Source of the DNA: Terrisporobacter petrolearius
GTDB taxonomy: Bacteria > Bacillota > Clostridia > Peptostreptococcales > Peptostreptococcaceae
NCBI RefSeq assembly: GCF_020748185.1
Contig: NZ_JAHZMO010000028.1
Location: 1-43,450, forward strand
Length of the DNA: 43,450 nt
Reading direction: 5' to 3'
Shown here: piece by piece, positions 7,362-15,869 of the stretch
Position numbering within the stretch: position 1 is the stretch's first letter
How the letters are laid out: every line of letters begins with the position of its first letter
Program-made: the position numbers and the translations under genes
The notes under the pieces: model-generated
What the model was told of the DNA's origin: nothing
The model's input: the letters and a program-made list of their open reading frames with translations, nothing else
Databases searched by the model: none

Positions 7362-9034
7362 CTTTTTCTTATCCTAATATGGAAAAACTAGCTTTAAAAA
7401 ACATAAATTTAACTATTGATTCTGGAGAATTTGTAGTAATTTGTGGAAAGTCAGGCTGTGGGAAAAGTACATTAATAAGACATTTAAAAACAGTACTTAC
7501 ACCTTATGGAAAAAGAGAAGGTGATATATATTTTCAAGGGAAATTGCTTGATTTAGTTGATGATAGAACTCAGTCATCACAAATAGGGTATGTATTGCAA
7601 AGCCCTGAAAATCAAATAGTAACAGATAAAGTATGGCATGAATTAGCTTTTGGTCTTGAAAGTTTAGGTTATGACAATAATACCATTCGACTTAGAGTAG
7701 CAGAAATGGCTAGTTTCTTTGGTATACAAACTTGGTTTAGAAAAAATGTAACAGAACTTTCAGGGGGACAGAAGCAATTATTAAATTTGGCTTCAATTAT
7801 GGCGATGCAACCATCTGTACTAATTTTGGACGAACCAACTAGTCAACTAGATCCTATAACAGCTAGTGATTTTTTAAAGACTATAAAAAAAATTAATGAA
7901 GAACTGGGAATTACAATAGTAATGGTAGAACATGATTTAGAAGAAGTTTTTAATATGGCTGATAGAATAATACTTATGGATGAAGGAGAAGTAATTATTG
8001 ATGATAAGCCAAAGAATGTGGGGAAAAAGGTAAAGCAGCTAATGCCAGATATGTTTGAGGCAATGCCATCTCCTATAAAAATAACTTCTTCTTTAAATAT
8101 AAATGAAACACCTATTACTGTAAAAGAGGGACGATACTTTATTAATGAATTATTTGCAAATGAAGAAGTAGCATATACAAGAGTAGAAGATGATAAAGAA
8201 TGCAATAATATATACTCAGATAAAGCAGCAATAAAAATGAAGGATGTTTGGTTTAAATATGAGAAAGATGGCAATGACATTGTAAAAGATTTAAACTTTG
8301 AAGTTAAAAAAGGTGAGTTTTTCTGTGTAGTAGGAGGTAATGGTACGGGAAAAAGTACAACAGTTTCACTAATATGTGGAATAAACAGACCTTATAGAGG
8401 CAAAGTAGAAGTTTTTGAAAAAAATATAAAAGAATATAAAAATAAAGAGTTATTTAATAATAATATAGCTATTCTTCCTCAAAATCCTCAATCTTTATTT
8501 GTAAAAAATACAGTAGAAAAAGATTTATATGAAATGTTTCCTAAGTTGGCAATAAGCAAAAGAGAAAAAATGGATAAAATAGAAAAGATATCTAAACTAG
8601 TTGAAATAGAAGGCTTATTAAATCATCATCCATATGACTTAAGCGGTGGAGAGCAACAAAGAGCAGCTTTGGCAAAAGTATTGCTTTTAGAACCTAAACT
8701 ATTAATACTTGATGAGCCAACAAAAGGCTTAGATGCTCATTTTAAAGTTAAGTTTGCTAAAATAATAAATAAATTAATAGAAAATAAAGTAACAGTAGTT
8801 ATGGTATCTCATGATATAGAATTTTGTGCAAGTTATGCTCATAGATGTGCTCTTTTCTTTGATGGAAGTATTGTAACTAGTAACACACCAAATAAGTTTT
8901 TCTCGGGAAATAGTTTCTACACAACTGTAGCAAACAGAATGAGTAGGCAGGTATTTGAAAATGCTGTAACATGTGAGGATGTGATAACTTTATGCAATGG
9001 GAACAAGGAAGCAATGCTACAAACATTAGCTTAG
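7334..9034 (+). CDS. Fused ECF ATPase (EcfA-EcfA')
   Basis: Two complete ABC ATPase domains lie in one 566-residue chain. The first has Walker A GKSGCGKST near 38, signature LSGGQKQ near 142 and Walker B VLILDEPTSQLD near 162. The second has Walker A GGNGTGKST near 335, signature LSGGEQQRAAL near 436 and Walker B LLILDEPTKGLD near 456. Free ECF modules usually have two genes; fusion makes a preformed heterodimer. The RBS AAGGAGG lies in the end of ecfT. It drives conformational cycling of EcfT and the S component. The last 43 bases overlap the next gene. Confidence 0.92.
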   Translation: METFRIEQLAFSYPNMEKLALKNINLTIDSGEFVVICGKSGCGKSTLIRHLKTVLTPYGKREGDIYFQGKLLDLVDDRTQSSQIGYVLQSPENQIVTDKVWHELAFGLESLGYDNNTIRLRVAEMASFFGIQTWFRKNVTELSGGQKQLLNLASIMAMQPSVLILDEPTSQLDPITASDFLKTIKKINEELGITIVMVEHDLEEVFNMADRIILMDEGEVIIDDKPKNVGKKVKQLMPDMFEAMPSPIKITSSLNINETPITVKEGRYFINELFANEEVAYTRVEDDKECNNIYSDKAAIKMKDVWFKYEKDGNDIVKDLNFEVKKGEFFCVVGGNGTGKSTTVSLICGINRPYRGKVEVFEKNIKEYKNKELFNNNIAILPQNPQSLFVKNTVEKDLYEMFPKLAISKREKMDKIEKISKLVEIEGLLNHHPYDLSGGEQQRAALAKVLLLEPKLLILDEPTKGLDAHFKVKFAKIINKLIENKVTVVMVSHDIEFCASYAHRCALFFDGSIVTSNTPNKFFSGNSFYTTVANRMSRQVFENAVTCEDVITLCNGNKEAMLQTLA

Positions 9035-9894
9035 TAGATAATCTATGTGACAATATTAACTCGATAGAAGAAAAAAAGAAGAAAATATATATAAAAGAAG
9101 AAAAAAAAGATAAAAGAAAAAAAAGAAGTAGGCGCTATTATTTTGCTAGAAATAGAGTTGCAAAAAGGACTTTAGGCAAAGATTCTAAATTAAGTAAAAG
9201 AACTTTTGTAGCCATGTTTATAATATTACTTGTTATACCATTCACTATATATTTAGCTGTTTTTCATGGAGATCAAAGAGAAAATTATTATGCAACTAGT
9301 CTTATTATAGTTATAGAAACCATGATACCATTTTTTATGGTATTTGAAGACAGAGATCCTCAGGCTAGAGAACTTGTTGTAATATCGGTGTTAGCAGCTA
9401 TAGCGGTAGCTGGAAGAGGTGCATTTTTTATGTTGCCTCAGTTTAAACCTGTTGCAGCTATAGTGATAATAGCAGGAGTTTGTTTTGGAGGAGAAGCAGG
9501 TTTTTTAGTAGGAGCTGTTTCTGGAATTGTGTCTAATTTCTTCTTTGGGCAGGGACCTTGGACTCCATGGCAAATGTTTGCATTTGGGATAATAGGATTT
9601 ATAGCAGGGCTATTATTTAAAAAAGGAATGTTAAAAAAGAAAAAGCTATCCTTATGTATATATGGGGGTATTTCCACATTTTTTATATATGGTTTTTTAT
9701 TAGACACTGCATCCATATTTATGTTTTCAGAAAAAAATATAACAAAAGCAGGAGCTATATCAGTATACATAAGTGGTATACCATTTAATATAGTCCACGG
9801 CATATCAACAATATTTTTCTTGTTTATACTTAGTAAACCTATGATAGAAAAGCTTGATAGAATAAAGGTAAAATACGGATTAATTGAACCATAA
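8992..9894 (+). CDS. ECF transporter substrate-binding S component
   Basis: The 300-residue product has a highly basic cytoplasmic N-terminal extension (residues about 25-65, many Lys/Arg), then about six membrane segments. The motif GQGPWTPWQMFAFGIIGF near 185-200 and the glycine-rich segment before it recall S components of the ECF type that I associate with cobalamin-type (CbrT-like) transporters; this specificity is from memory and unverified. It is the last gene of the block and sits next to EcfT and EcfA, so the module is a dedicated, not shared, transporter. The long overlap with the upstream gene makes the exact start uncertain; a weak GAGG precedes the ATG at 8992. Confidence 0.8.
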   Translation: MQWEQGSNATNISLVDNLCDNINSIEEKKKKIYIKEEKKDKRKKRSRRYYFARNRVAKRTLGKDSKLSKRTFVAMFIILLVIPFTIYLAVFHGDQRENYYATSLIIVIETMIPFFMVFEDRDPQARELVVISVLAAIAVAGRGAFFMLPQFKPVAAIVIIAGVCFGGEAGFLVGAVSGIVSNFFFGQGPWTPWQMFAFGIIGFIAGLLFKKGMLKKKKLSLCIYGGISTFFIYGFLLDTASIFMFSEKNITKAGAISVYISGIPFNIVHGISTIFFLFILSKPMIEKLDRIKVKYGLIEP

Positions 9895-9896
9895 AA

Positions 9897-9929
9897 AATA
9901 ATGCTCCTTTAAGAGGAGCATTATTTTTT
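9897..9929. terminator. Bidirectional terminator between the ECF block and the molybdate regulator
   Basis: A 12-bp perfect stem AATAATGCTCCT / AGGAGCATTATT with a short loop is followed by T6 on the plus strand and by A/T-rich sequence on the other side. It can end both convergent transcripts. Confidence 0.9.
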
Positions 9930-9974
9930 AGTCTAAAGCAGATTAGATTTTAATTCATGTTTTTATTTTGAACT

Positions 9975-10910
9975 TTATGTTTGTCCAACTATTTTACCAG
10001 TATCTTTTAAATCATATCCTCCAAGTCCTTCAAGCTCATCTTTGAATTCTTTAGAAGATAGAATATCAATAATAGATTTATAAACTGGATTATCTAAATC
10101 AGATTTTTTTATTACTAAGTCGTAACGCTCTATTTGAAGAGGAATAAATTCAATATTATCCACTTGTTTCGAAACCTTTTCATTACCGATTCCCACATCA
10201 GCACCACCTCTAGCAACATAACTAGCCACGCTAAGATGAGATGTTTCTTCATTTTCATATCCATTTATATCAGTAGATACATTAAATGAATGAAGTTTTC
10301 CATCAAGCAATACTCTAACTCCGGAACCTTTTTCTCTATTAATCATAGTAATGTCATTTCTACTTAAATCATTCCAATTTTTTATATTTTTAGGATTACC
10401 TTTTTTAACATAAAACCCTTGTGTTCTATAAGCAATATTAATTAAAATACAAGGCACACCTGGTAATAATTTTTTTACAAAATTAGTATTATATGTATCC
10501 GTATCCCTATCCCAAAGATGACAAGAAGATATGGAAACTTTGTTATTATACATGTCGTATAATCCATTATAGCTGCCTATATGAGAACGATATGTTCTTA
10601 TATTTTTTGTTTTAACTTCTATCATTCTACATAATATATCTAAAATAATATCTTGGCCAGAAATTATAATTTCTCCACTTTTTGTAGCAGAAGGTTTCAT
10701 ATTGATAGTAAGTTCAAATAAGGGCGTGGAATTATTTATAAATGTATTTTTTTGACTATTTATATAATTTTCCACATCACTTTTATCAATTCTTATTTTT
10801 CTACCAACCTTATAAGAGGGAAGCTCTCCTCTCTTTATCATTTCATAAACTGTATTTTTTGTAATGTTTAACATTTCAGCAACTTCTATTGCATTTAATG
10901 ATGAGTTCAT
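9975..10910 (-). CDS. HTH regulator with periplasmic-binding-protein-like domain, probable molybdate-operon regulator
   Basis: I choose the ATG at 10910 because GGAGGTG sits 7 bases before it; an upstream in-frame extension to 11030 lacks an RBS and would run through the modA promoter. The 311-residue protein begins with an excisionase-type HTH (LNAIEVAEMLNITKNTVYEMIKRGELPSYKVGRKIRI, residues 4-41), then a substrate-binding-protein-like domain (PF12727-like), about 65-300. Such regulators sense the substrate of the neighbouring ABC system directly. It is divergent from modABC, so molybdate or tungstate is the likely effector. No ModE or Mop-type protein is present. Confidence 0.85.
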   Translation of the reverse strand: MNSSLNAIEVAEMLNITKNTVYEMIKRGELPSYKVGRKIRIDKSDVENYINSQKNTFINNSTPLFELTINMKPSATKSGEIIISGQDIILDILCRMIEVKTKNIRTYRSHIGSYNGLYDMYNNKVSISSCHLWDRDTDTYNTNFVKKLLPGVPCILINIAYRTQGFYVKKGNPKNIKNWNDLSRNDITMINREKGSGVRVLLDGKLHSFNVSTDINGYENEETSHLSVASYVARGGADVGIGNEKVSKQVDNIEFIPLQIERYDLVIKKSDLDNPVYKSIIDILSSKEFKDELEGLGGYDLKDTGKIVGQT

Positions 10911-10985
10911 AACAAACACCTCCCTAGAAATATTGTAACATAAAATATTTTTTTTACTAAATATTCTAAAAAATGTATAAACTTG

Positions 10986-11063
10986 TTGATATAAAAGTAT
11001 CAAATATATACAATATAAATTATAAAACATGACATAATGTTACAAAACATAATAAAACATAAT
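10986..11063 (+). promoter_or_regulatory. modA promoter with embedded inverted repeat and ACATAAT repeats
   Basis: TTGATA (10986-10991) and TACAAT (11009-11014) are 17 bases apart. The -35 is one arm of a perfect inverted repeat TTGATA-6-TATCAA (10986-11003). Downstream of the -10, ACATAAT occurs three times (11032, 11047, 11057) just before the RBS. These are candidate binding sites for the divergent regulator. The arrangement is seen; the function is inferred. Confidence 0.6.
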
Positions 11064-11077
11064 AAAGGGGGATGTTT

Positions 11078-11887
11078 ATGAAAGTTTTAAGAAAGTTAGG
11101 AATAATAGGTCTAGTTTTAGGTTTAGCACTAGGAGTAGTTGGGTGCTCTAGTAACATTGAAGACAAAAGTAAAAAAGATGACATAATAAGTGAAGAGGTA
11201 GTAACTTTAAATATATCTGCAGCAGCATCTCTACAAGAGGCAATGACTGAATTAGAAACAAAATTTAAAGAAATAGATCCAAATGTAAAACTAGAAGTTA
11301 ACTTAGGATCTTCTGGAGCTTTACAGCAACAAATAGAGCAAGGCGCTACTTGTGATGTGTTTATATCAGCAGGTGAAAAACAAATGAAAGCATTAGAAGA
11401 AAAGGATTTATTATTAGATGAAACAAATAAAACTTTATTAACTAATGATTTAGTATTAGTTGCTACCAAAGGAAAAACAGTTAAAGATTTAGATAGTATA
11501 TCATCTGATGGTGTAAAACATATAGCTATAGGAGATCCAGAGTCAGTTCCAGCGGGTAAATATGCTAAAGAAGTTTTAGATAATACAAAGTTATATAATA
11601 AAGTAGAAAATAAACTTGTTCTTGCGAAAGATGTAAAAGAGGTTTTATCTTGGGTTCAACAAGGAAATGCTGATGTTGGATTTGTTTATTTGAGTGATAC
11701 TGTAGGTGCTGATAAAATAGAAGTTGTTTTAACTACAGACAAAGATACTCACTCATCTATAAATTATCCAGTTGCTGTAATGAAAGAAAGTAAAAAACAG
11801 GATAAAGCTAAAGCATTTGAGAATTTCTTATTAAGTGATGATGGGCAGGTTGTTCTTGAAAAATATGGATTTAAAAAAGCTAATTAG
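11078..11887 (+). CDS. modA: Molybdate-binding lipoprotein ModA
   Basis: The start is set to the second ATG (11078), six bases after AAAGGGGG; the ATG at 11072 abuts the RBS. The 269-residue protein has a lipobox GVVGC (Cys23) and the ModA pattern ISAAASLQEAMTELETKF near 43, GSSGALQQQIEQGATCDVFISAG near 78 and DVGFVYLSDT near 205. It captures molybdate or tungstate outside the membrane for ModBC. First gene of modABC, 23 bases before modB. In anaerobic clostridia the oxyanion would supply enzymes such as nitrate or formate dehydrogenases, none of which is in this window. Confidence 0.93.
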   Translation: MKVLRKLGIIGLVLGLALGVVGCSSNIEDKSKKDDIISEEVVTLNISAAASLQEAMTELETKFKEIDPNVKLEVNLGSSGALQQQIEQGATCDVFISAGEKQMKALEEKDLLLDETNKTLLTNDLVLVATKGKTVKDLDSISSDGVKHIAIGDPESVPAGKYAKEVLDNTKLYNKVENKLVLAKDVKEVLSWVQQGNADVGFVYLSDTVGADKIEVVLTTDKDTHSSINYPVAVMKESKKQDKAKAFENFLLSDDGQVVLEKYGFKKAN

Positions 11888-11910
11888 GTTATAGAATTGG
11901 AGGAAGTATA

Positions 11911-12591
11911 ATGAATGCAGGTTTAACACCACTTTGGATATCAATAAGGACATCTTTATTAGCAACATTCATAACATTTTTTATAGGAATAGGAAGTGCT
12001 TATTTAGTAGCAAATTATCAAGGTAAGTGGAAAGGCCTAATAGATAGTTTATTTACTTTACCTCTTGTACTTCCTCCAACAGTATTAGGTTTCTTTTTAC
12101 TTCTTTTATTTGGTAAAAATGGGCCTATGGGGAGATTACTAGCACTTATGGACAAAAGTATAATTTTTACCTGGAGTGCTACTGTTATTGCAGCGACAGT
12201 TGTTGCCTTTCCAATGATGTATAGAAGTGCAAGATCAGCTTTTGAGCAGATTGATATTAATTTAATTTCAGCAGCCAAGACATTAGGCCTTAGTAATTGG
12301 AAAATTTTTTATAAAATTGCAATACCCCTTGCTTGGCCTGGAATAATAGGCGGGTTAGTATTATCATTTGCAAGGGCATTAGGAGAATTTGGAGCAACAC
12401 TTATGATAGCAGGCAATATTCCAGGAAAAACGCAAACAATGCCTTTAGCCATATTTTTTGAAGTTCAAGCTATGGATTATAAAGGAGCTATGCTTTGGGT
12501 AATGACTATTGTAGCTATTTCAGTAGTAATGATACTTATATTGAATAAATGGTCTGACAAGCAACAAGAAATTGTAGGGAAGAGGGGTTAG
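11911..12591 (+). CDS. modB: Molybdate ABC transporter permease ModB
   Basis: The 226-residue protein has about five membrane spans and the ModB signature LPLVLPPTVLGFFLLLLFG near 49-67. The EAA-like loop SAAKTLGLSNWKIFYKIAIPLAWPGI lies near 120-145, followed by ARALGEFGATLMIAGNIPG, characteristic of molybdate and sulfate permeases. It pairs as a homodimer with two ModC subunits. It starts with a good RBS (GGAGG) after modA and ends three bases before modC. Confidence 0.93.
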   Translation: MNAGLTPLWISIRTSLLATFITFFIGIGSAYLVANYQGKWKGLIDSLFTLPLVLPPTVLGFFLLLLFGKNGPMGRLLALMDKSIIFTWSATVIAATVVAFPMMYRSARSAFEQIDINLISAAKTLGLSNWKIFYKIAIPLAWPGIIGGLVLSFARALGEFGATLMIAGNIPGKTQTMPLAIFFEVQAMDYKGAMLWVMTIVAISVVMILILNKWSDKQQEIVGKRG

Positions 12592-12594
12592 GGT

Positions 12595-13653
12595 ATGTCG
12601 TTAATAGTAGATATAGAAAAAGACTTTGGCTCCTTTTCTCTAAAAGTTAATATAGATCAAGAAAGTGGCGTTTTAGGTTTTTTAGGAGAGTCAGGTTGTG
12701 GAAAAAGTATGACTTTGAAATGTATAGCAGGAATTGTTAAACCAGATAAAGGTAAAATAATTTTAAATGGAAGAGTATTTTTTGATTCACAAAAGAAGAT
12801 AAATATTCCTCCTCAAGAGCGTAAAGTAGGTTATTTATTTCAAAATTATGCACTATTCCCTCATATGACTGTAAAAGAAAACATTGAAATAGGATTGGGG
12901 AATTTTAGTAAAGAGGAGAAATGTAAAATAGTAAAAGACTATCTTCGTAAAATGAAACTAGAAGGATTTGAAAAAAGATATCCTTATCAGTTGTCAGGTG
13001 GACAAAAACAAAGAATAGCATTTGCTAGAGCTTTGGCATGTAATCCAGAAGTACTTATTTTAGATGAACCATTTTCTGCACTGGATTATCATTTGAAAAG
13101 TAATATGGAAAATGAATTAATAGATATTATTAATGATTTTAAAGGTCATATTGTATATGTTACTCATGATATAAATGAATCTTATCGTATATGTGATGAT
13201 ATAGTTGTATTTAATGAAGGTTTAGCTATAAATAAAAGATCTAAAAAAGATCTATTTAAGCACCCTATGTCAATGACAGAAGCAATTATCACAGGTTGTA
13301 AAAATATTTCTCAAATAGATATAATTGATAGAAAAAGAGTATTTGCCAAAGAATGGGGAATAGAATGTACATTGTCACAGGATATAACAGACAAAGCAAA
13401 GTATATTGGTATTAGAGCACATCATATGAGAATAGTTAAAAATAACCTTCAATTTAGCAGAGAAAATTTATTTGAACTCTCAGTAGTAAAAGTTTTTGAG
13501 AGTTCGTTTACATATATAGTCTATGTGAAAAATTTAGAAAATGAAAATTCTAGTACAATACAATTAGAAACTAATAAAAATATAGAGCCTTTAAAAGTTG
13601 GAGATAAGATTTTTGTAAAGTTTGATGAAAATTGCTTATTTGATTTTTGTTAA
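12595..13653 (+). CDS. modC: Molybdate ABC transporter ATPase ModC
   Basis: The 352-residue protein has Walker A GESGCGKS (31-38), a Q-loop (YLFQNYALFPHMTV), signature LSGGQKQRIAFARALA near 130 and Walker B VLILDEPFSALD near 151. The C-terminal part from about 240 contains a TOBE-like oxyanion-sensing region (YIGIRAHHMRIVK). The length fits ModC. It hydrolyses ATP for ModB-driven import. The operon ends after it at a hairpin terminator (13692-13737). Confidence 0.93.
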   Translation: MSLIVDIEKDFGSFSLKVNIDQESGVLGFLGESGCGKSMTLKCIAGIVKPDKGKIILNGRVFFDSQKKINIPPQERKVGYLFQNYALFPHMTVKENIEIGLGNFSKEEKCKIVKDYLRKMKLEGFEKRYPYQLSGGQKQRIAFARALACNPEVLILDEPFSALDYHLKSNMENELIDIINDFKGHIVYVTHDINESYRICDDIVVFNEGLAINKRSKKDLFKHPMSMTEAIITGCKNISQIDIIDRKRVFAKEWGIECTLSQDITDKAKYIGIRAHHMRIVKNNLQFSRENLFELSVVKVFESSFTYIVYVKNLENENSSTIQLETNKNIEPLKVGDKIFVKFDENCLFDFC

Positions 13654-13691
13654 AATTAAGATTGATACAATAGTTGTAATGTAAATTGAAT

Positions 13692-13737
13692 AAAAAAGTG
13701 TAGATTTTGTATATAGTTCAAAACCTACACTTTTTTT
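13692..13737 (+). terminator. Terminator of modABC
   Basis: An A6-GTGTAG arm pairs with CTACAC-T7, with an inner TTTTG/CAAAA extension and an A/C mismatch between. The T run follows directly. A -10-like TATAAT at 13752 just downstream may start the next leader transcript. Confidence 0.85.
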
Positions 13738-13790
13738 CATTTTTATGATAATATAATATTGTAAATAAAAATGAAAAGGGAGAGTTGTTT

Positions 13791-13835
13791 TTGAAAAATA
13801 ATAAGAGCATTGTGGGAGAACTTCTTTATAAATAG
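13791..13835 (+). CDS. Putative 14-residue leader peptide upstream of the MutS2-like gene
   Basis: A TTG start follows AAGGGAGAG by a suitable distance and encodes MKNNKSIVGELLYK then TAG. Its last five codons lie inside the 5' arm of the large hairpin at 13820-13874, the arrangement seen for ribosome-stall-controlled attenuators of antibiotic-response genes. A non-overlapping ATG reading (13771) gives only MKRESCF and has no RBS. Translation is not proven; the evidence is the RBS, the size and the placement. Confidence 0.5.
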   Translation: MKNNKSIVGELLYK

Positions 13836-13882
13836 GGAGTAACCACAAACTACTATCCTTATTTATAAAGAAGTCTTTTTTA
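13820..13882 (+). terminator. Long attenuator-like terminator before the MutS2-like gene
   Basis: The 5' arm from 13820 pairs with the 3' arm ending at 13874: 15 perfect pairs (ACTTCTTTATAAATA), a G-T pair, two G-C pairs, a 2-base bulge and four more pairs around a 9-base ACCACAAAC loop. CTTTTTT follows. It lies between a promoter region and the coding sequence at 13916, so most transcripts should end here unless the hairpin is disrupted. A ribosome stalled on the leader peptide would cover its 5' arm. Confidence 0.75.
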
Positions 13883-13915
13883 TATAAGATTGATATATAA
13901 ATAAAGGAGATTAAA

Positions 13916-15820
13916 ATGAATTTAGATACATTTGAAAAATTACAATTAAATGAAGTTAAAGAATTAGTAAAAGTACACTGTGTAAGTTCACTTGGGAAAA
14001 GTCTTATAGACAAATTAGAACCCAGTGGAAATTATTCTGTTGTTAAGAAAAAGTTAGAAGAAAATAAAGAAGCAAGAAAAGTATTAGAAAATAGTAATCA
14101 TGTACCACTAGAAGGATTATTTAATATATATCCTGTAATAGATAAAGTAGAAAAGGGAATGATTTTAGATGTTGCGGAACTTGTTTCTAGTGAAGATTTC
14201 TTAAGAGGATGTAGAAAGACAAAATCATTTATGTTGGATAAGGAATTTTATTCACCTACATTAAGTTCTTATGCATTAAATATAACAGAATGCGAAAATA
14301 TAGAAGAAGAAATTAAATTTTCAATTAAAAATAATAAAATTTCTAGTGAAGCTAGTAAAGAATTGAAGAAAATTAGACGAAGTATAGATATATGCGAAGG
14401 TAGAATAAAAGAAAGATTAAATAAATTTTTAACATCTTCTACTAATAAAAAGTATATACAAGAATTTATTATAAGCAAAAGAGATGATAGATTTGTAGTA
14501 CCTATTAAATCATCTTTTAAAAATGAAGTTGATGGAGCAATTTTAGATACTTCTTCAAAGGGTTCAACAGTGTTTATAGAACCAGCATCCATAAGCAAAT
14601 ATTCTTTAGATTTAATTACATTAAAAAGTGAAGAATCTATAGAAGAATATAAGATTTTATCATATCTTACAGAATTGATTTATGACAAAATTAGAGAGAT
14701 TAAATTAAATATGGAAATAGTATCTAAGTATGATATGATATTTGCTAAGGCTAAATTTAGCCAAAATAATAAATGTATTACTCCAAAGATAAATAATCAT
14801 GGCTATACTAAGATTGTTAAAGGAAAGCATCCTTTGTTAAAAGTCAATGTAGTGCCTTTGGATTTTGAAATAGGTAATAAATATAGAAGTTTAATTATAA
14901 CAGGACCTAATGCAGGTGGAAAAACTATTACTCTAAAAACTGTAGGTATCTTAACTTTAATGACACAGTGTGGTTTCGATATACCAGCCATGGAAAATAC
15001 TGAAATTAGTGTGTTTGAAAAAGTATTTGTTGATATAGGAGACAATCAAAGTATAGAAAATGCACTTAGTACTTTTTCCTCTCATATAAAAAATATAGCA
15101 GATATTATGAGAGAAGCTAACAAAAATACCTTGATACTCTTTGATGAAATAGGTTCTGGAACAGATCCAAATGAAGGTGCTAGTTTAGCTATTGCACTCC
15201 TAGAAGAGTTTTATCAAATGGGTTGTATTATGATAGCATCTACTCACTATGAAGAAATTAAACACTTTGCCAATAAACATCCTCATTTTGAAAATGCAGG
15301 AATGATGTTTAATAAGGAAACATTAGAGCCATTATACAAGCTTGTTATTGGCAAATCAGAGGATAGTAATGCCTTATTTATTTCTAAAAAAATGGGAATA
15401 AAAGATAAAGTTTTACAAAAGGCAAAAACTTATATGGACAATAAAAATTATGATTTCACTTTAGTAAAAGAAAATAAGATTTTAAATAAAGTTGTTGAAA
15501 AAGAAAATTTAATTTTGACAGATTTTCCGAATCTTGAAATGGGAGATAAGGTAGAACTATTAGATTTCAATGATTTTGGTATAGTGTATAAGCCGATTGA
15601 CAAATTTAACAACGTGGAAATTTTATATAAAGATGAATTTATTAATATAAATGCTAGAAGATTAAAATTACAATTTAAAGCTAAAGAATTATATCCAAAA
15701 GGGTATGATTTAAATAGTTTGTTTGTAAGCTTTGAAAAAAGAAAGCTAGATAGGGATATAGAAAGAGGATCTAAAAAAGCTTTAAAGAAAATTCAAAAGG
15801 AAATAAAATACAATAGATAA
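13916..15820 (+). CDS. MutS2-like ATPase lacking the Smr domain
   Basis: The 634-residue protein aligns by eye with MutS2: an N-terminal core/lever part (1-310), MutS Walker A GPNAGGKT near 330, Walker B LILFDEIGSGTDP near 407 and the STHYEEIK switch near 442, then a KOW-like segment GDKVELLDFNDFGIVYK near 541. Full MutS2 is about 780-790 residues and ends in an Smr nuclease domain, absent here; the protein ends in a basic tail. MutS2 of Bacillus is known to act on collided ribosomes. This may be a ribosome-acting paralogue, a view strengthened by the leader-peptide attenuator in front. A role in DNA recombination is the alternative. RBS AAAGGAG is well spaced. Confidence 0.85.
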   Translation: MNLDTFEKLQLNEVKELVKVHCVSSLGKSLIDKLEPSGNYSVVKKKLEENKEARKVLENSNHVPLEGLFNIYPVIDKVEKGMILDVAELVSSEDFLRGCRKTKSFMLDKEFYSPTLSSYALNITECENIEEEIKFSIKNNKISSEASKELKKIRRSIDICEGRIKERLNKFLTSSTNKKYIQEFIISKRDDRFVVPIKSSFKNEVDGAILDTSSKGSTVFIEPASISKYSLDLITLKSEESIEEYKILSYLTELIYDKIREIKLNMEIVSKYDMIFAKAKFSQNNKCITPKINNHGYTKIVKGKHPLLKVNVVPLDFEIGNKYRSLIITGPNAGGKTITLKTVGILTLMTQCGFDIPAMENTEISVFEKVFVDIGDNQSIENALSTFSSHIKNIADIMREANKNTLILFDEIGSGTDPNEGASLAIALLEEFYQMGCIMIASTHYEEIKHFANKHPHFENAGMMFNKETLEPLYKLVIGKSEDSNALFISKKMGIKDKVLQKAKTYMDNKNYDFTLVKENKILNKVVEKENLILTDFPNLEMGDKVELLDFNDFGIVYKPIDKFNNVEILYKDEFININARRLKLQFKAKELYPKGYDLNSLFVSFEKRKLDRDIERGSKKALKKIQKEIKYNR

Positions 15821-15821
15821 G

Positions 15822-15869
15822 TTAAAGAAAAGTGGAAGTGTAACTTGTTACACTTCCACTTTTCTTTAA
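15822..15869. terminator. Bidirectional terminator between convergent genes
   Basis: A 23-bp perfect inverted repeat centred at 15845 (core AAGTGGAAGTGTAAC, 2-base loop) is flanked by A and T runs on both strands. It ends both the MutS2-like gene and the fascin-like gene. Confidence 0.9.

Noticed and set aside
9993..11030. Start of the molybdate regulator at 11030
   Set aside because: The 40 extra residues are hydrophobic and aromatic, have no RBS and would be read through the divergent modA promoter; ATG at 10910 has a strong RBS.
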